Origin: Chrysaora quinquecirrha
Taxonomy: Eukaryota > Cnidaria > Scyphozoa > Semaeostomeae > Pelagiidae
Direction of reading: 5' to 3'
Assembly (NCBI GenBank): GCA_014526335.1
Contig: JACTAT010000037.1
Span: forward strand, 5,260,026-5,324,025
DNA length: 64,000 nucleotides
The notes beneath the pieces are model-generated. The model saw only the letters and a list, made by a program, of their open reading frames with translations, did not search any database and was not told where the DNA came from. The translations under genes were made by a program, and so were the position numbers. Of this stretch, positions 1 through 11,076 are shown piece after piece (the stretch's first letter is position 1; each line of letters begins with the position of its first letter).

Positions 1-648
1 CTCTGAAACGTAAAAACTGGACTGAGCAACAACCCGCTCTAACAAACTATCCCCTTTTCAAAGCCGTTGATAACTGGCTCTAGAAAAATTACCTAATTCT
101 GGTACCAGGCACCAGAAAAGAGGGGTGAAAACGATACCCTGAAAAACGACGCATCCCCATCCGACAAATATACTAAGCACCCCCATCCCGAAGGGTACAG
201 GGAGAAACCGCAAGCCTAAGAAGTGGCTTTTTGCAGCCCTGATTTTGAAAATGTGGGAAAGGATAACAAATCTAGGGAACCTACTCGCTATATATCTAAA
301 ATGCTCAAAATACTCGTCTTTTGCCCTAAAATGGTCTGCAAACATGGACGTCAGGCAAAGCACGATTTCAGTTGTCAAAACCAACCGATTCAGGAAAAAT
401 CAAAAGGGAGATAAAGAATTTAGGCCAGTTTCGAGGGGGTGATTTGCTTTGAAGAAATTCAGGTGAAATTGCGGTCTCAAATCTTTATTTAATTTTCTCA
501 ACAGAAATGCATTCCCAAGTCTTTCTGGTGGTGGGACCAGGCTAAACAGTACTAGCCATGAAAAGCCAAAAGATCAAAGAAAGAGAATAATTTTTTCTTT
601 GTGCCAAAAGATACATGGACACATGAATTCTGCCTGCTGGCCAGAACT
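1..648. other. No gene recognised
   Basis: I see no convincing coding exon, RNA gene or repeat here. Short open frames on both strands lack recognisable motifs. The right end may contain the intron that precedes the HECT-type exon. Confidence 0.4.
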
Positions 649-649
649 G

Positions 650-1793
650 ACCAGCAGACAACTCCGTCAGTGAAACTGGCATCCAGCCTAAGAGATGCAG
701 GACTGGGAAAGAAAAGATCGTTTTCCTAACAAAAGGCTGGCCACGACAATTTCGAAAAGAACTCGAAAAGGCCTTTCCAAAATTGGCATCACAGAATGGC
801 GCTTTTGAGCTTTCTCGTTCTGGAAGCGGGGGTAGTTGCCGTCCACTTAATATTATACCCCCCAGCAAAGATGGCTATGCTATTCCTTTTCTGAAAGATA
901 TTGTAAGCAATGCAACCGTGATCTACATCAGGCCAACACAAACAGATCTATCAATGGAGGCAGAGTTCAATTGTAATGAAGCAGCAAGTCCTCTAGCTGA
1001 ATGTACCAATTGTCATTTTAAAGTGCCGTTTCTTACTATGCGTGAACACAGAAAAGCTTGCTTAACTGATATCAACGAAGAGAAAGCAGCTACATCCAAA
1101 CCTGATATAGAAGGCAAGAGTGAGTATCCACTAGACTGTCTTTTCGATGATGTGATGCCTTGCAGTTCGTCAACGAATGACGATTCATGGTTCGAAGAAC
1201 TGCAGTCGATATTTCCGAATGTAGATGATGACAAGATTTCAGCAACACTCGCTTCAGCAACTTCGAAAGAGGAAGCTGCAAACTCCATCATAGATGAGAC
1301 AAATCAGGCTCCAATTGAGGGTACGCCAACTTTGACAGAGTTGCTTGTAGATTTCAGAAACAAAAACATCAAGGCTCAAGAGAAAGAATTAGTTATTGAT
1401 CCAGAATCATTGTGGCTTTGCATTTTGAGATTTTACAAGAGAGCTCTTTACGATCCAGATGAATTAAAGAAAGAGCTCGTTGTGCGCTTTGATGGTGAAG
1501 ATGGTGTAGATGGTGGGGCGATCAAACGGGAGTTTTTTACCATGGCGTTCAACGAAATCAAACGGAGACTGTTTGAAGGGCAAGATGCAAAGATGCTCCC
1601 GGTCAAAGACTCAAGCAAAGGTGTCCTCTTCAGAATAGCAGGTGCCTTGTGTGTTCATTCTGTGTTACAGGGATGTGCCATTAGCTTGGCCTTTTTAGCC
1701 CCATGTGCATACTACTACATTGCTGAATTGGATGAAGATGGAGGACCAACAGGAGGTCCGCCAAAAAATTCAAATTTAACTGAAATAAGATAA
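650..1793 (+). CDS. G2E3-like HECT ubiquitin ligase, partial (N-terminal part and HECT N-lobe)
   Basis: One open frame runs from about 650, just after an in-frame stop, to the stop at 1793. No start ATG is needed: in-frame coding continues upstream of the internal TTG at 783, so this is probably an internal or terminal exon. A possible acceptor AG lies near 650-657. Order seen: an N-terminal region with a KRCR basic patch; a Cys/His segment (ECTNCHF...REHRKAC, UBZ-like); a CUE-like stretch (SIFPNVDDDKI, about 130-170 residues after 783); then the start of a HECT domain (VVRFDGEDGVDGGAIKREFF, later AGALCVHSVLQG). HECT ligases form a ubiquitin thioester on a C-lobe cysteine. That C-lobe is absent here: the frame ends soon after LDEDGG. 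Either later exons are not visible or the copy is truncated. The family call is from recognition; the activity of this copy is doubtful. Confidence 0.65.
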
Positions 1794-2335
1794 CGTCTTG
1801 CCAGTTCAGTTCAAATTGAAAATGAAACTTACTAGGCAGCTGGTACACTACAGTGTATAGCAAATTTCGCTTTGTTTTTGACGCTAAAGCTTAATACATT
1901 TCGCTCCTCGTTAACACATTTACCTTCTGTCTCTATTGTTTGAATTTGCTTTCGCAACAAATGTTGGTCGAATCTTAGACAGTTCAAAACCCTTTGAATA
2001 ATTGTCCGACGAATAGTTGCATTGTTCGCCAAAGTTAGCAAATTGAAATAACGAAAAAGAATAGCGTCCAAAGAGATTTGGAAATAGAAAATAAAAATTT
2101 CGGCTCTCACGAACAGTGGTTACATTAAAGACTATTTTATTGTCTCATTTTCGTTTGTCTCCGTACAAAAGCGACCAGAGAAAAACTTTCCTTTCCTACC
2201 CCCCCATTTTCTCCACGGATTTCGAAAAATAATGAAGACCATTTTTGACAATCATTGGGGGGGGGAGGGGGCAGCCCCCCCATGCCCCCCCCTTGGCTAC
2301 GCCAGTGCAAAAGTTTTTTTTATTTTCAGGTTAAG
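1794..2335. other. Non-coding stretch with a G/C-tract inverted repeat
   Basis: No gene is seen. Around 2257-2295 a run of G is followed by a run of C, and together they can fold into a hairpin. This kind of G-tract/C-tract junction is common at the ends of non-autonomous DNA transposons, but I could not find a partner terminus. Confidence 0.35.
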
Positions 2336-2666
2336 ATGCCTGGTGACAACTGTGCAGTTTTTGGCTGTGTATGCAAGAAATCAAATTCCAATAGATATTT
2401 ATTTCTCTTCCTTTTATTTTTTAGTCAAAACTGAGAAAATGACCAAGAAGAAACCAGTTTTTGCTGCACTGCCTATTCTCAATATGCTGCAGAAGAGTGT
2501 TGAAACAGCCAAAAAAGCCCCCAGAAAACCAAGATCATGGTATCAGAAATTTCACGTACACCAAAGAATGTATTTGATTCTTTCCAAGAAGTGCTGCAAA
2601 GTATCAGAAGACTCAAAATATCAGATGGTTGGTCAACTGCTTTCAAGGAAGATAGATGCATTTTAA
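2336..2666 (+). CDS. Possible THAP-type first exon and downstream lysine-rich exon (weak)
   Basis: After a T-rich acceptor-like tract, an ATG at 2336 opens a frame reading MPGDNCAVFGC. This resembles the first residues of THAP zinc-finger proteins (Cys-x4-Cys start). The frame stops soon after. A second acceptor-like tract (ending about 2424) precedes a lysine-rich open stretch to 2666 (MTKKKPVF... KAPRKPRSWYQKF). Splicing both into one frame is not clean with the obvious GT sites. Either this is a decayed THAP gene or the match is accidental. I do not recognise the second part. Confidence 0.2.
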
Positions 2667-4149
2667 GTTTCCACCAAGAAGGGTTGTAATTCCAAGCTAT
2701 CAATTGACAATTGATGATAGTGTCACTGTTTATGGTTTGAATTTACCTGAAATTCACCCCATATACTTGTCTCATAAAAGGTCTGTAAGAAACATAAGAA
2801 TTTCAGACCTGTTACAAGAAGTAACAAGCTATTCAATATGCAGTGGTACAAAAAAAGAGAAATAACTGATGGCATAATTTTGCACATTATCCTAAAATTA
2901 TTCGACCCTCTAACTGAAGAACACAAGCCTTTCCCATGCATTAAAACGATCCGTGAATTGTGAGATGCTTACTAAGTTAAAACAACAGTGTGACAGTTGT
3001 TTAACTGGATGATAAGATGTTACTAGATACAAAGTCTACCAAAGCAAAGAGAAGAAGAATGCTAATACCTGCAAAACCGAAAGCACCAGTATCAAAAACT
3101 GATCCATGTCGGTTGAAGTTGACCCTACAAGCACAGCGCCTCAAATGTAATCAACTCCAAATGAAATAGGTAACATGAGAAGTGAGCTTTTGAAATCAAG
3201 CCTAAGAATTGATCATACTCTAAGTAAAGACCTAATAAACATTCTTGGTGAATCAAACGTCAACATGAGCTGTTTTGGGAAAAACTAACCTTCCTTAACT
3301 TACATTGAAGTTATTTTATAAATTTAACTTCTGATTGAAATAATTTGACGAAATATGATTTTAACATTGTCATAATTTTCAAATATTTGACAAACTAAGA
3401 TATTATTTCATGATAGATTTTAACAGAATCTTGAAAAATCATTCACTAGATTGTATATATTCCAATTCTAAAAATGTATAAATCTACTTGTTCACGATTA
3501 TTCGAAATCTATTCTTATATCACTATATATTGACTGTTATATATAGTATTAGATTTCTTTTTGACTTATTGTATAAAATTCCATTTCAACTTCAACTAAA
3601 CAAATTAGTTACAATTGAACTTCTTTATTTAATTATTTTCTGAATTTTATTTCTTCTTTACGTTTGTAACTATTTCTAAATTATCAGATTAGCAGCATTA
3701 TTCATTTATATTCGTTGTATTTTATTGTTTATTTCAAGTTTGTATTGATATTGTTTGTAGTATTATATTTGTATTTATGTTATTATTATGTTGTAAATTT
3801 ATATTTTTAATTCATACATGAGTTATAATATTCTTATAGTATGATTAATTTTAAAGTTGATTTAGTATTGATTTGTTAATAATTAAGTTATTGTAATTAC
3901 ATTGAATAACTAAATTAAAATGATTTTTAAATATAATTAATAGTATTCTACATGTTATTCATATTATCAACCTTAGTTATTTATTCAGTGTATTTTATGT
4001 ATTATTATTGCATACAGGATTACATGCTACTCTAAAAATTACTATAGATAACATTTGATAGACTCTTGCATACGCTACTTAATGAATTTATTCATGTACA
4101 TCGATTTGTGTAAAGAATGAAACCTGGTAAAGTGTCTACATAAATTGAG
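2667..4149. other. AT-rich DNA without recognisable gene
   Basis: From about 3290 to 4090 the sequence is extremely AT-rich with no long open frame. Positions 2667-2865 hold a short open frame that may be remnant coding sequence, but it has no motif I recognise. Confidence 0.45.
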
Positions 4150-6239
4150 TCAACATAGTCTTTCCTGGAAGTCATTTACTCATTCAGCATGGTTGCACCC
4201 TCATTCGATACGTGAACGTCGCCATAATTCACGTCAATCGACTTCTTCGTAGAACCTGCTTATGCAGTCCCATCTCTCCTAATGCATACCACATCGTTCA
4301 GCATTGCAAGCATTGCACTCACATTAATTAGGCATATCGCCATCATACGTTCACGTGTCAATTTCAGCTCATGTCTTGCACAACTTACCTCCAACAGTCA
4401 TGCAACTCCCTCGATGCATCTCGATAAGGCACTGCTCATTGAATACATCCTTCTTCCAGATCTCATAGCCCATGTTCGCCGTCTCCACATCTGCTACCAT
4501 CGGATCACTCTACAATTTCAGACACGTTCATGCCAATCACTTTACCATTTAGCATGCACTTACTGTCACGTTTGAAGCCATCTTCGCCCTGCCGTTATCA
4601 ACCGTACGACCGAGCAGCCATTACTTGCGTTCGCGTCAGTCCATCAACAGTTACGTCACAGGGACCACGTAGGCATACTGTCATGAGCCTGATTCGACTG
4701 CCCGTAGCCTTGGCAGCAATTGCTTGATGTACACATGATTTCACCTGGCTATCAAACGTTTGAATGCACTGGAACCTCGTCTTCACGCTGTGGACACAGG
4801 GACCTATGTCGACTGCACCCTGTCATCGCGATGCATTCACCTAATCTTCAATGTGCAAGCAACGATCAATCTGTATCACTTTCAGAATTCACGCATTGCC
4901 AATTAACTTGATCTACACTTGGCAACAGATTGCCTCTACAGACTCACATCGTTACAACGTTACCACTGTTTGCATCCTCTTCATTCACGCATCATCCTAT
5001 GTACAGGCAAGCACAATCTTGCATCCAATTATACACCTTTCTTGCGTCTCTAACGATTCTACACTGAACCTGCAACCATACTATGCATCGCCATCATGCA
5101 CATTGCAAGATGTACATTGCAAGACTCTCTCCGAACAGCTTTGCAGTGCCACATACATTCCTGCAGAGCTAAGTCCAACACTAAGCATCTACATCACGCA
5201 TAACAGTTCTGCAAAGGAATCAGATCAGGTAATATGCATGTCAACATCACTACTTGCAAGCCATACATATGGACATCAGGATTGCTATTTCAGCTCGACC
5301 TCGCACAACATCCCAATTGACAATGACATTACGAGAAACGTGACAAAGAAGCAGGCATACAGGTCAAACTTGCAGAGTACACTTACGAAATTCAGAAACG
5401 GACGCTCTAATAATGTAGTCCTGAATTCAGACAATTACCAACAATCCACAAGCAAATTCAAGACAATCCAAGAAACATACAACCATGTGAATCTAGCCAC
5501 ACATTCAAAACTAGGAAACTGATAATCAACACAGATCTCAGAAATGGCATTTGCAAATCACAAGCGACATCATTACAAACCATATCACATCCATACTGAT
5601 AAAACCATATCAAAAACTAAGCCAGATGACCACATGCTAACCCATTCTCAAGACCATCAATCCAACTACATTTATCGAAGCACTACCCTTGGCAGATCAA
5701 CATTGGATCAAATCTTAATTCAAACCATAGCTCAACAGACAACTCTATCACAATACTATCCAAACCCAAACTTGCAACACCTTCACATCTATCATCCAAC
5801 AGATCTAATAACTCATTTCAGCATCACAATTGCATATCAATTCATACCAATCAACCACTCTATCTAAGCTTAATCACCAACCACAACAGACATGTGAGTA
5901 CGATCAGACAACTCACCATCACCGACATACACAATCACTGCACAACATCTACAACAGATGAACAAGTATCACTACATGACGATACAAACATGATCAGACA
6001 TTGGTAAGCATAGAATGACCAACCATACATCAACCATCTCTAGGCCTAACTACACACAAAGAGCAAAGTGATAATCAATCACAGACACACAGGCAAGAAA
6101 ATCGCCTCCAAGATCAAACGAAAACCGACAAAACATCGAACACCTACATCTACAACGCAACAACCAATTTGAGATGAACTACAACGACCCACAATTGACA
6201 AACACACACAACCCAAACTATCATGACTAACAAGACATA
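4150..6239. other. C/A-rich, G-poor strand-skewed region, function unknown
   Basis: About 2 kb in which the + strand is visibly poor in G and rich in C, A and T. Motifs such as CATC, ACATC and CAAC recur. The longest open frames (4851-5522 and 5544-5867) have biased composition, no domain and no splice support, so I do not call them genes. The skew could reflect an old low-complexity element or a decayed Pro/Thr/Gln-rich coding region. Confidence 0.35.
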
Positions 6240-7275
6240 TCACAGACCATTGAGTAACTCACAACAACATTCAATGCACAATATATCAGCCTTCATCTTC
6301 CCTGCTTCAAGCAGGGCCATTGATATTTGCGTTGTGTTTGAGTGCCAATGTTTTGAATTTTTTAATTTCTTATGAAGTTTATGAAAAATGTAGCCCCCAA
6401 TATAGTGTAACCCATCCTTTTCATTTCCTGGCAGTGTTCTTGAAACTGAGGCAGCAGGTGTTGCACTTACTTTTTGTCTCTTAGTTTGCTCAACAGCAAA
6501 AAATGGCATCTGCCAATCTGCAACTAAGCAAAGTTGCACAACGTCTTCCAATGTTTGGAAAAAATTCTTGAGCCTTTGTTACAATCAAAGAATAAAGTGT
6601 TGAATAAAACTTTTCCTTGTTATGTGAAGTTGTGTATGTCCTGTTAAACCTTTCAACTTCTTCAAATAAAGCAGGACTAATTTGATAGGGACAATAATTT
6701 TTCAGTTCTGCTCTGATCACATGAGGATAACACCCATTTCCACATATTTTTGTCTTTGCACTTTCAAATAATTCTACCACTTTTTCCTTTGACAAAGCAG
6801 TAACTTCTGAATTTCCTGATGAATTAATTTTTCGCATATGCCGTGCTAAACCACCTTTCCTTTTGTATGTTTTCCTGCAAATTTGGCAAACAAATTTACC
6901 ATTTTCAACCTGAGAAAACGAATTTAAATATCATAAATGAGCAATAAAGCAATAGGTTTGTCTGGTTTGGTGAGAAAAAATGTTTATGTACTAACAATAA
7001 CTGTTCTTTCCTTCTAATGCCCTAAAATACAAAGCGAGTTTTGAAAGACAATATTTTTTAGTTAGTAGGCTTGTCTTGCGAGTTTTTGGCTCTCACAAAA
7101 GTAGATCAGGAAATAAGTTAAAAAGCATATAAAATAGCAAAAGTTATATTTAAAGACTTACTGAGTCAACCGCCTCTTCAAATTCATCTTGTACAGCTTC
7201 ATCAGACTCTACCAAATCTAAAACATCACTGAAATCCTCCCCAAACAAGAACATGATATCACTGAAAGTAGCCAT
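6240..7275 (-). pseudogene. C2H2 zinc-finger uncharacterised gene, two exons, one frameshift
   Basis: Exon 1 (7275 to 7162) starts at an ATG and encodes 38 residues (MATFSDIMFLFGED...), ending phase 0 at a GTAAGT donor. Exon 2 begins at 6909 after a TTTTCTCAG acceptor and stays in frame. It opens with a zinc-finger-like CQICRKTYKRKGGLARH and continues with an alpha-helical region. Near 6555 the frame shifts by one base in a homopolymer. It resumes with DWQMPFFAVEQTKRQK and a GLHYIGGYIFHKLHKK segment. That last motif resembles the YxxGYxxxKL stretch of many transposase-derived cnidarian proteins. The function is unknown. The frameshift may be real decay or an assembly error. Confidence 0.55.
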
Positions 7276-7435
7276 TTTGTAAGAATGTGTGCACGGCTAA
7301 GGTCACATGATTAGCTTTTGTGCACAGTTCAGCATTCTTGTCAGCCTCTTCCAATTCTTTTTGATCTTCACCGCGTTTCCCAACCATGGATTTGTCTATT
7401 AACTATGCTTTCACCTCCTGTTTCTTTCTGTACAG

Positions 7436-8021
7436 TAGAATTTATGAATTATTATTGCGTTTTATGAAATTGTTTCAAAATTAGAATTTTGCAGTTAATT
7501 TAGTATTAGATAATTTTAATTGAGATTGTTGTTTAATTTTTGCAAAGTTAATAGTATAGGGTTTCTTTAGGTTTAGTTTAACTAGGTATTTAATATTGTA
7601 GTTAAATATGTAATCAAATTTATTAGTTGTGGTTATTAGCCATTAGTTTATTTCATTAGTTATAAGATTAGAATCTTGTAGTTTTTGCGTAATTTGTTGT
7701 GTTTAATTTGCATAGTTAATAGTAAAGGGTTTCTTTAGGCTTAGTTTAATTAGGTACTTACAATTGTAGTTTAATAAATAATTAAATATAATAGTTGTAG
7801 TTAATAGTTTATTTATTAGTTGAATTCTAATTGGATACCAGTTAAAATATAGCATTATTAAATATGGCAAGAATATGAACTATTTGACAATCAAACATAA
7901 TGAACATTTAGAAGAATATTTTACAAAACCATATTAATATAAACTTATTTTTAACTTGTATATATGTTGAGTTCATTGATAAAATTGAACGGCATAGCCA
8001 TGTATCTAGCTCAAAAAAAAA
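7436..8021 (+). mobile_element. LINE family A copy A0, 3' UTR only
   Basis: From about 7436 the sequence matches the AT-rich 3' UTR of LINE A as seen at 33050-33585 and 26510-27037 (TTTATGAATTATTATTGCG near the start). It ends in a short A-run at 8012-8021, directly joined to U1 snRNA sequence. ORF2 is absent, so this is a strongly 5'-truncated or deleted copy. The terminal stem seen in other A copies (TAGGCA/TGCCTA) is mutated here. Confidence 0.75.
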
Positions 8022-8161
8022 TTGATCAACAAGGAGATTCTTCAAGGGCGAGGCCTTTCCATTGCAGTTCGGTTTGGCTGACCCCTGTGATTGCCAGAAA
8101 AGTTGGTAACTTAACCGTACAATTTCTGCTAGTGGGGACCTGTGTTCACGCTAGTCCCCTT
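8022..8161 (+). ncRNA. U1 snRNA, 3' part (5' part displaced by LINE A0)
   Basis: The segment starting TTGATCAACAAGG matches U1 from stem-loop I to the 3' end. It includes CAGGGCGAGG-like (here AAGGGCGAGG), GGCTGACCCCTG, the Sm-site region AATTTCTGG and the terminal stem ending GTCCCC. The first ~30 nt of U1, including the 5' splice-site pairing sequence, are not next to it because the LINE 3' end abuts. It cannot make a functional U1. A spacer of about 300 bp follows before 5S. Confidence 0.85.
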
Positions 8162-8468
8162 CCAATAGTACTAATGTCAAATTCTGCATGCATGTCATCA
8201 CACCACATTTCCCTCATTCGTACAGCCGAAACCGGAAGCCTATCACTTCTCTCACCATGAAAGAGCAAGCTGGGCTTCCACGAATGCCACGCCTGCTGCT
8301 CCAACTGCACAGAGTCCTCTCCTCTCCTCACCACACAACCTCAGCAGCACTGGACACCATAACCAACATCGACACCCATCCACTTCACATCGAGCAAACA
8401 GTATATGCGCATGTGCATGTGTACCTCTCGAGCCTGTAGTGTCATGCACATTTGGCGCCTTGGCTTTT

Positions 8469-8588
8469 GCCTACGACCATACCAGCATGAATATACTGGT
8501 TCTCGTCTGATCAACGCAGTCCAGCATGGTTGGGCAAGGTCAGTACCTTGATGGGTGACCGCCTGGGAACACCTGGTGTTGTAGGCTT
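8469..8588 (+). rRNA. 5S rRNA (copy 1)
   Basis: The 120-nt gene begins GCCTACGACCATACCA and ends GTTGTAGGCTT, with complementary ends forming helix I. Internal Pol III control elements are visible (CAGCATGGTTGGGC region and GATGGGTGACCGCCTGGG). There are several substitutions relative to copies 3 and 4 (for example ATACTGG and GTCTGATCAACGCAGTCC), so this copy may be diverging. Confidence 0.92.
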
Positions 8589-8591
8589 CAC

Positions 8592-8596
8592 TTTTT
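8592..8596 (+). terminator. Pol III T-run after 5S copy 1
   Basis: TTTTT lies a few bases after the 5S 3' end, as expected for RNA polymerase III termination. Confidence 0.75.
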
Positions 8597-8734
8597 GCAA
8601 TTACAGTCCTTCTTTTCAATCGATGTAGCCAGCCAGGTATTGCACACGGACTGGCAATTCTGTGTCGCTGTCCTGCACCCACCTGCGATCGCAGCATGCG
8701 TGGAGACATGGCCTGAAGCAAAGACTAGTTTGCT

Positions 8735-8921
8735 ATCGCTTCTCAACCATTTGGCTAAGATCAAGTGTAGTATCTCTTCTTATCAGCTTAATATCTGATA
8801 TGCACCCAAGGGTGCTCAAATATTAAACAGATTTTTGGAAGTGGTCCGTGGGTCTGAAGCTTGCTTCACCCCGGACATAGGTTGTCCTTGTATTGCAGTA
8901 CGGCCATGGATGGCCCAACCC
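8735..8921 (+). ncRNA. U2 snRNA, full length (copy 1, diverged)
   Basis: About 187 nt from ATCGCTTCTC to GATGGCCCAACCC. The branch-point recognition sequence GTAGTA is intact, as is the Sm-site region GATTTTTGGA. The 5' stem-loop carries changes (TCAACCATTTGG instead of TCGGCCTTTTGG), and TATCTCTTC replaces TATCTGTTC. These changes may weaken stem I, so this could be a variant or non-functional copy. A 3'-box-like GTGTAAAACAAGCA follows at about 8934. Confidence 0.85.
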
Positions 8922-9109
8922 CTCATCTTGAAGTGTAAAACAAGCAACACAGAAAAACCTTCTTCATCGCCACATCTCTTTCTGTCATCATCGTCTTGCG
9001 GATGTCCTTGCCATCCATCTCTCACCTTGCACTGCATCAACAATTATTATACAGGAATTAGCATGTGTTCTGCCTTATTTATTCTACCTTTCACCACCGC
9101 ATAGCATGA

Positions 9110-9273
9110 GTGCTGAAAGTTCCAACCGCAACGAGTCTTACAAAATCTGTTCTCATCCTTTGCCGATCTCAATTGAATGAATGTGCCACCCTTTCATGTG
9201 TGGTCTGTTGCCGATGTACCACATTTGAAATGAGAAGTTCCTGGAAGATGCTCCCTCTGCAAGAAAAATCTGC
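9110..9273 (+). promoter_or_regulatory. Conserved U1 upstream region (putative promoter, PSE-like)
   Basis: About 160 bp before U1 is conserved in three units (also near 34828-34989 and 62104-62267). It shares GCTGAAAGTTCCAACCGCAA and GTTGCCGATGTACCACATTT; the latter lies roughly 50-70 bp upstream of U1, where snRNA proximal sequence elements sit. Conservation is seen directly; promoter function is inferred. Confidence 0.5.
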
Positions 9274-9299
9274 ATACTTACCTGACGTGGAAGACATTT
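9274..9299 (+). ncRNA. U1 snRNA 5' end, interrupted by LINE A1
   Basis: ATACTTACCTGACGTGGAAG matches the U1 5' end, including the 5' splice-site pairing sequence ACTTACCT. It breaks off within about 26 nt and runs into LINE A1, six bases before the ORF1 ATG at 9306. Confidence 0.85.
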
Positions 9300-9305
9300 A
9301 TTAGC

Positions 9306-10978
9306 ATGGACCCGTCAGGTAATAGTACCATGGAAGTCAACAACATGGAGACTAATCAAGATTGGGCATCTTTGGTTCAAGAGTCAGCAAAAAAGGATGA
9401 AGAACATGCACAAAACAACACTGAAGTTGCGCATGCGCATCATTCAATACCACAAGCAGGAGAGAAAGGTGTTACATCAGGAATTTCAAACGTACAGGAT
9501 TTACAAGGTAAAAGTTTTGCAGATAAATTAAAGGGTACACCGCGCAGATCAACTGAATCACTAGGCCAACATGGCATCAAGTTCTTCACAAAATCCAGCA
9601 TTCAACATACAGAGATAATCACCACAATACACAAATCACTTAATGACCCAACAGCAATCACACATTTACAACACATGCCCTCAAAACCAGGATTTCAAAA
9701 TTGGAACGCCATCTTGTCACATTCAACATTGGTTGACGTCCTCTTGTCTAAGTCCATATTTCTACCATCACAGCCAGAACACCCCCTATCAATCACCCCC
9801 ATTAGTTCACGCCCAACCCTCATAACCATTCCATTTGCCTCATCAGAAATTTCCAATAATCAAATACACGAACAACTCAGTCCTCATGGTAAAATATTAA
9901 ACTTGTGGCATCAAAAATATCAAGAGTTCCCCACCATTTCAACAGGAAAACGTTTATGGACCATCTATCCAAACCCATAAAATCCACTTCCACCATTTAT
10001 TGTCATGTCAGGCCGCAAAATCTTAATTTAATTCCGAGGATATCAACCGATATGCATGCATTGCAATTCCACTCACCACCTCACCATCAATTGCAATCTG
10101 AGGGTTCTGAAGCTCTGCTTCCACTGTGGGTACGATAGCCACAACTTCCGTGACTGTGACACATGACTAAACTGTGACAGGCACACAACACACAATACAG
10201 AACAAAGACAAACCTCTGACAGTGACATGAACAGTGACAGTGACAATCACAGTGAAAACAACAGTGACACTGACAATTTTGACGGTGACCCAGTTATACT
10301 CTAACTATGACAGTGACTTAGACAGGCCTAAGAACAGACTTAGGGCCTTACCCACAGAACAGGAACAACATCAACATAGTGACAGTGAGACAGACCAACA
10401 GGACGGATTAGCAGGGTCTAAGTTTAGGCTTAGCCCCTTGCCAACAAAACAACAACAACAAAAGAATGACACAAACTCAGACACACAGGACGAGGACGAA
10501 ATACAGTTTGAACCAAACAGTGGTAGTCAGGCTGAGGACCCCAACTCCATCTCCCATACAACAGCTGCTCAAACAACTCCATCATTTGATTAATCCCAAT
10601 CCGACTTAACTATCCAACCTCACCAGTATCTCAAAAAGCCACCCAAAATAACAACTCCGAATCAATTCTTCCACAAGTAGTTCAAGCACTGCAACAACAT
10701 TCACCATCATCAACACCAGCCACTGCAACACCACCTACAATCACTGCATCTATTGCCTCTGCACTTTTCCATTACTCTGCTCCATCAACACAAACATCAA
10801 CTGCAGTTTTTTCACTTACCACTGCAACCTCAACACCTCAACTCACAGCAACGAACTCACACAAAATAGACCAATGGCATTGTCATCATCATCATCTTCT
10901 CAGAAGCCCTCTTTGGATATGCAAGAAAAAACAAAAGTCAAGAAGAAGAAACACAAAATATTACCTCAGGAAATATAA
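9306..10978 (+). pseudogene. LINE A1 ORF1 (CCHC RNA-binding protein), degenerate
   Basis: Starts MDPSGNSTMEV and aligns along its length with the intact ORF1 of A4 (62300-63985). It has a shared central region (GIKFFTKS..., PSKPGFQNWNAILSH), two CCHC knuckles (CMHCNSTHHLTINC and CFHCGYDSHNFRDC), a Ser/Asp/Gln-rich linker and a lysine-rich end. In-frame stops occur at 9978-9980, near 10030 and after the second knuckle. ORF1 proteins of this type bind the element RNA. This copy cannot make a complete one. Confidence 0.8.
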
Positions 10979-11076
10979 AAATTCACACTTTTTTGTTTCT
11001 TTTTTAATTTCATTTATTTTGTATAATTAAATTAATTGCTTATAAAACAAATTGTGCCCCAAAACTCTAAATTACA

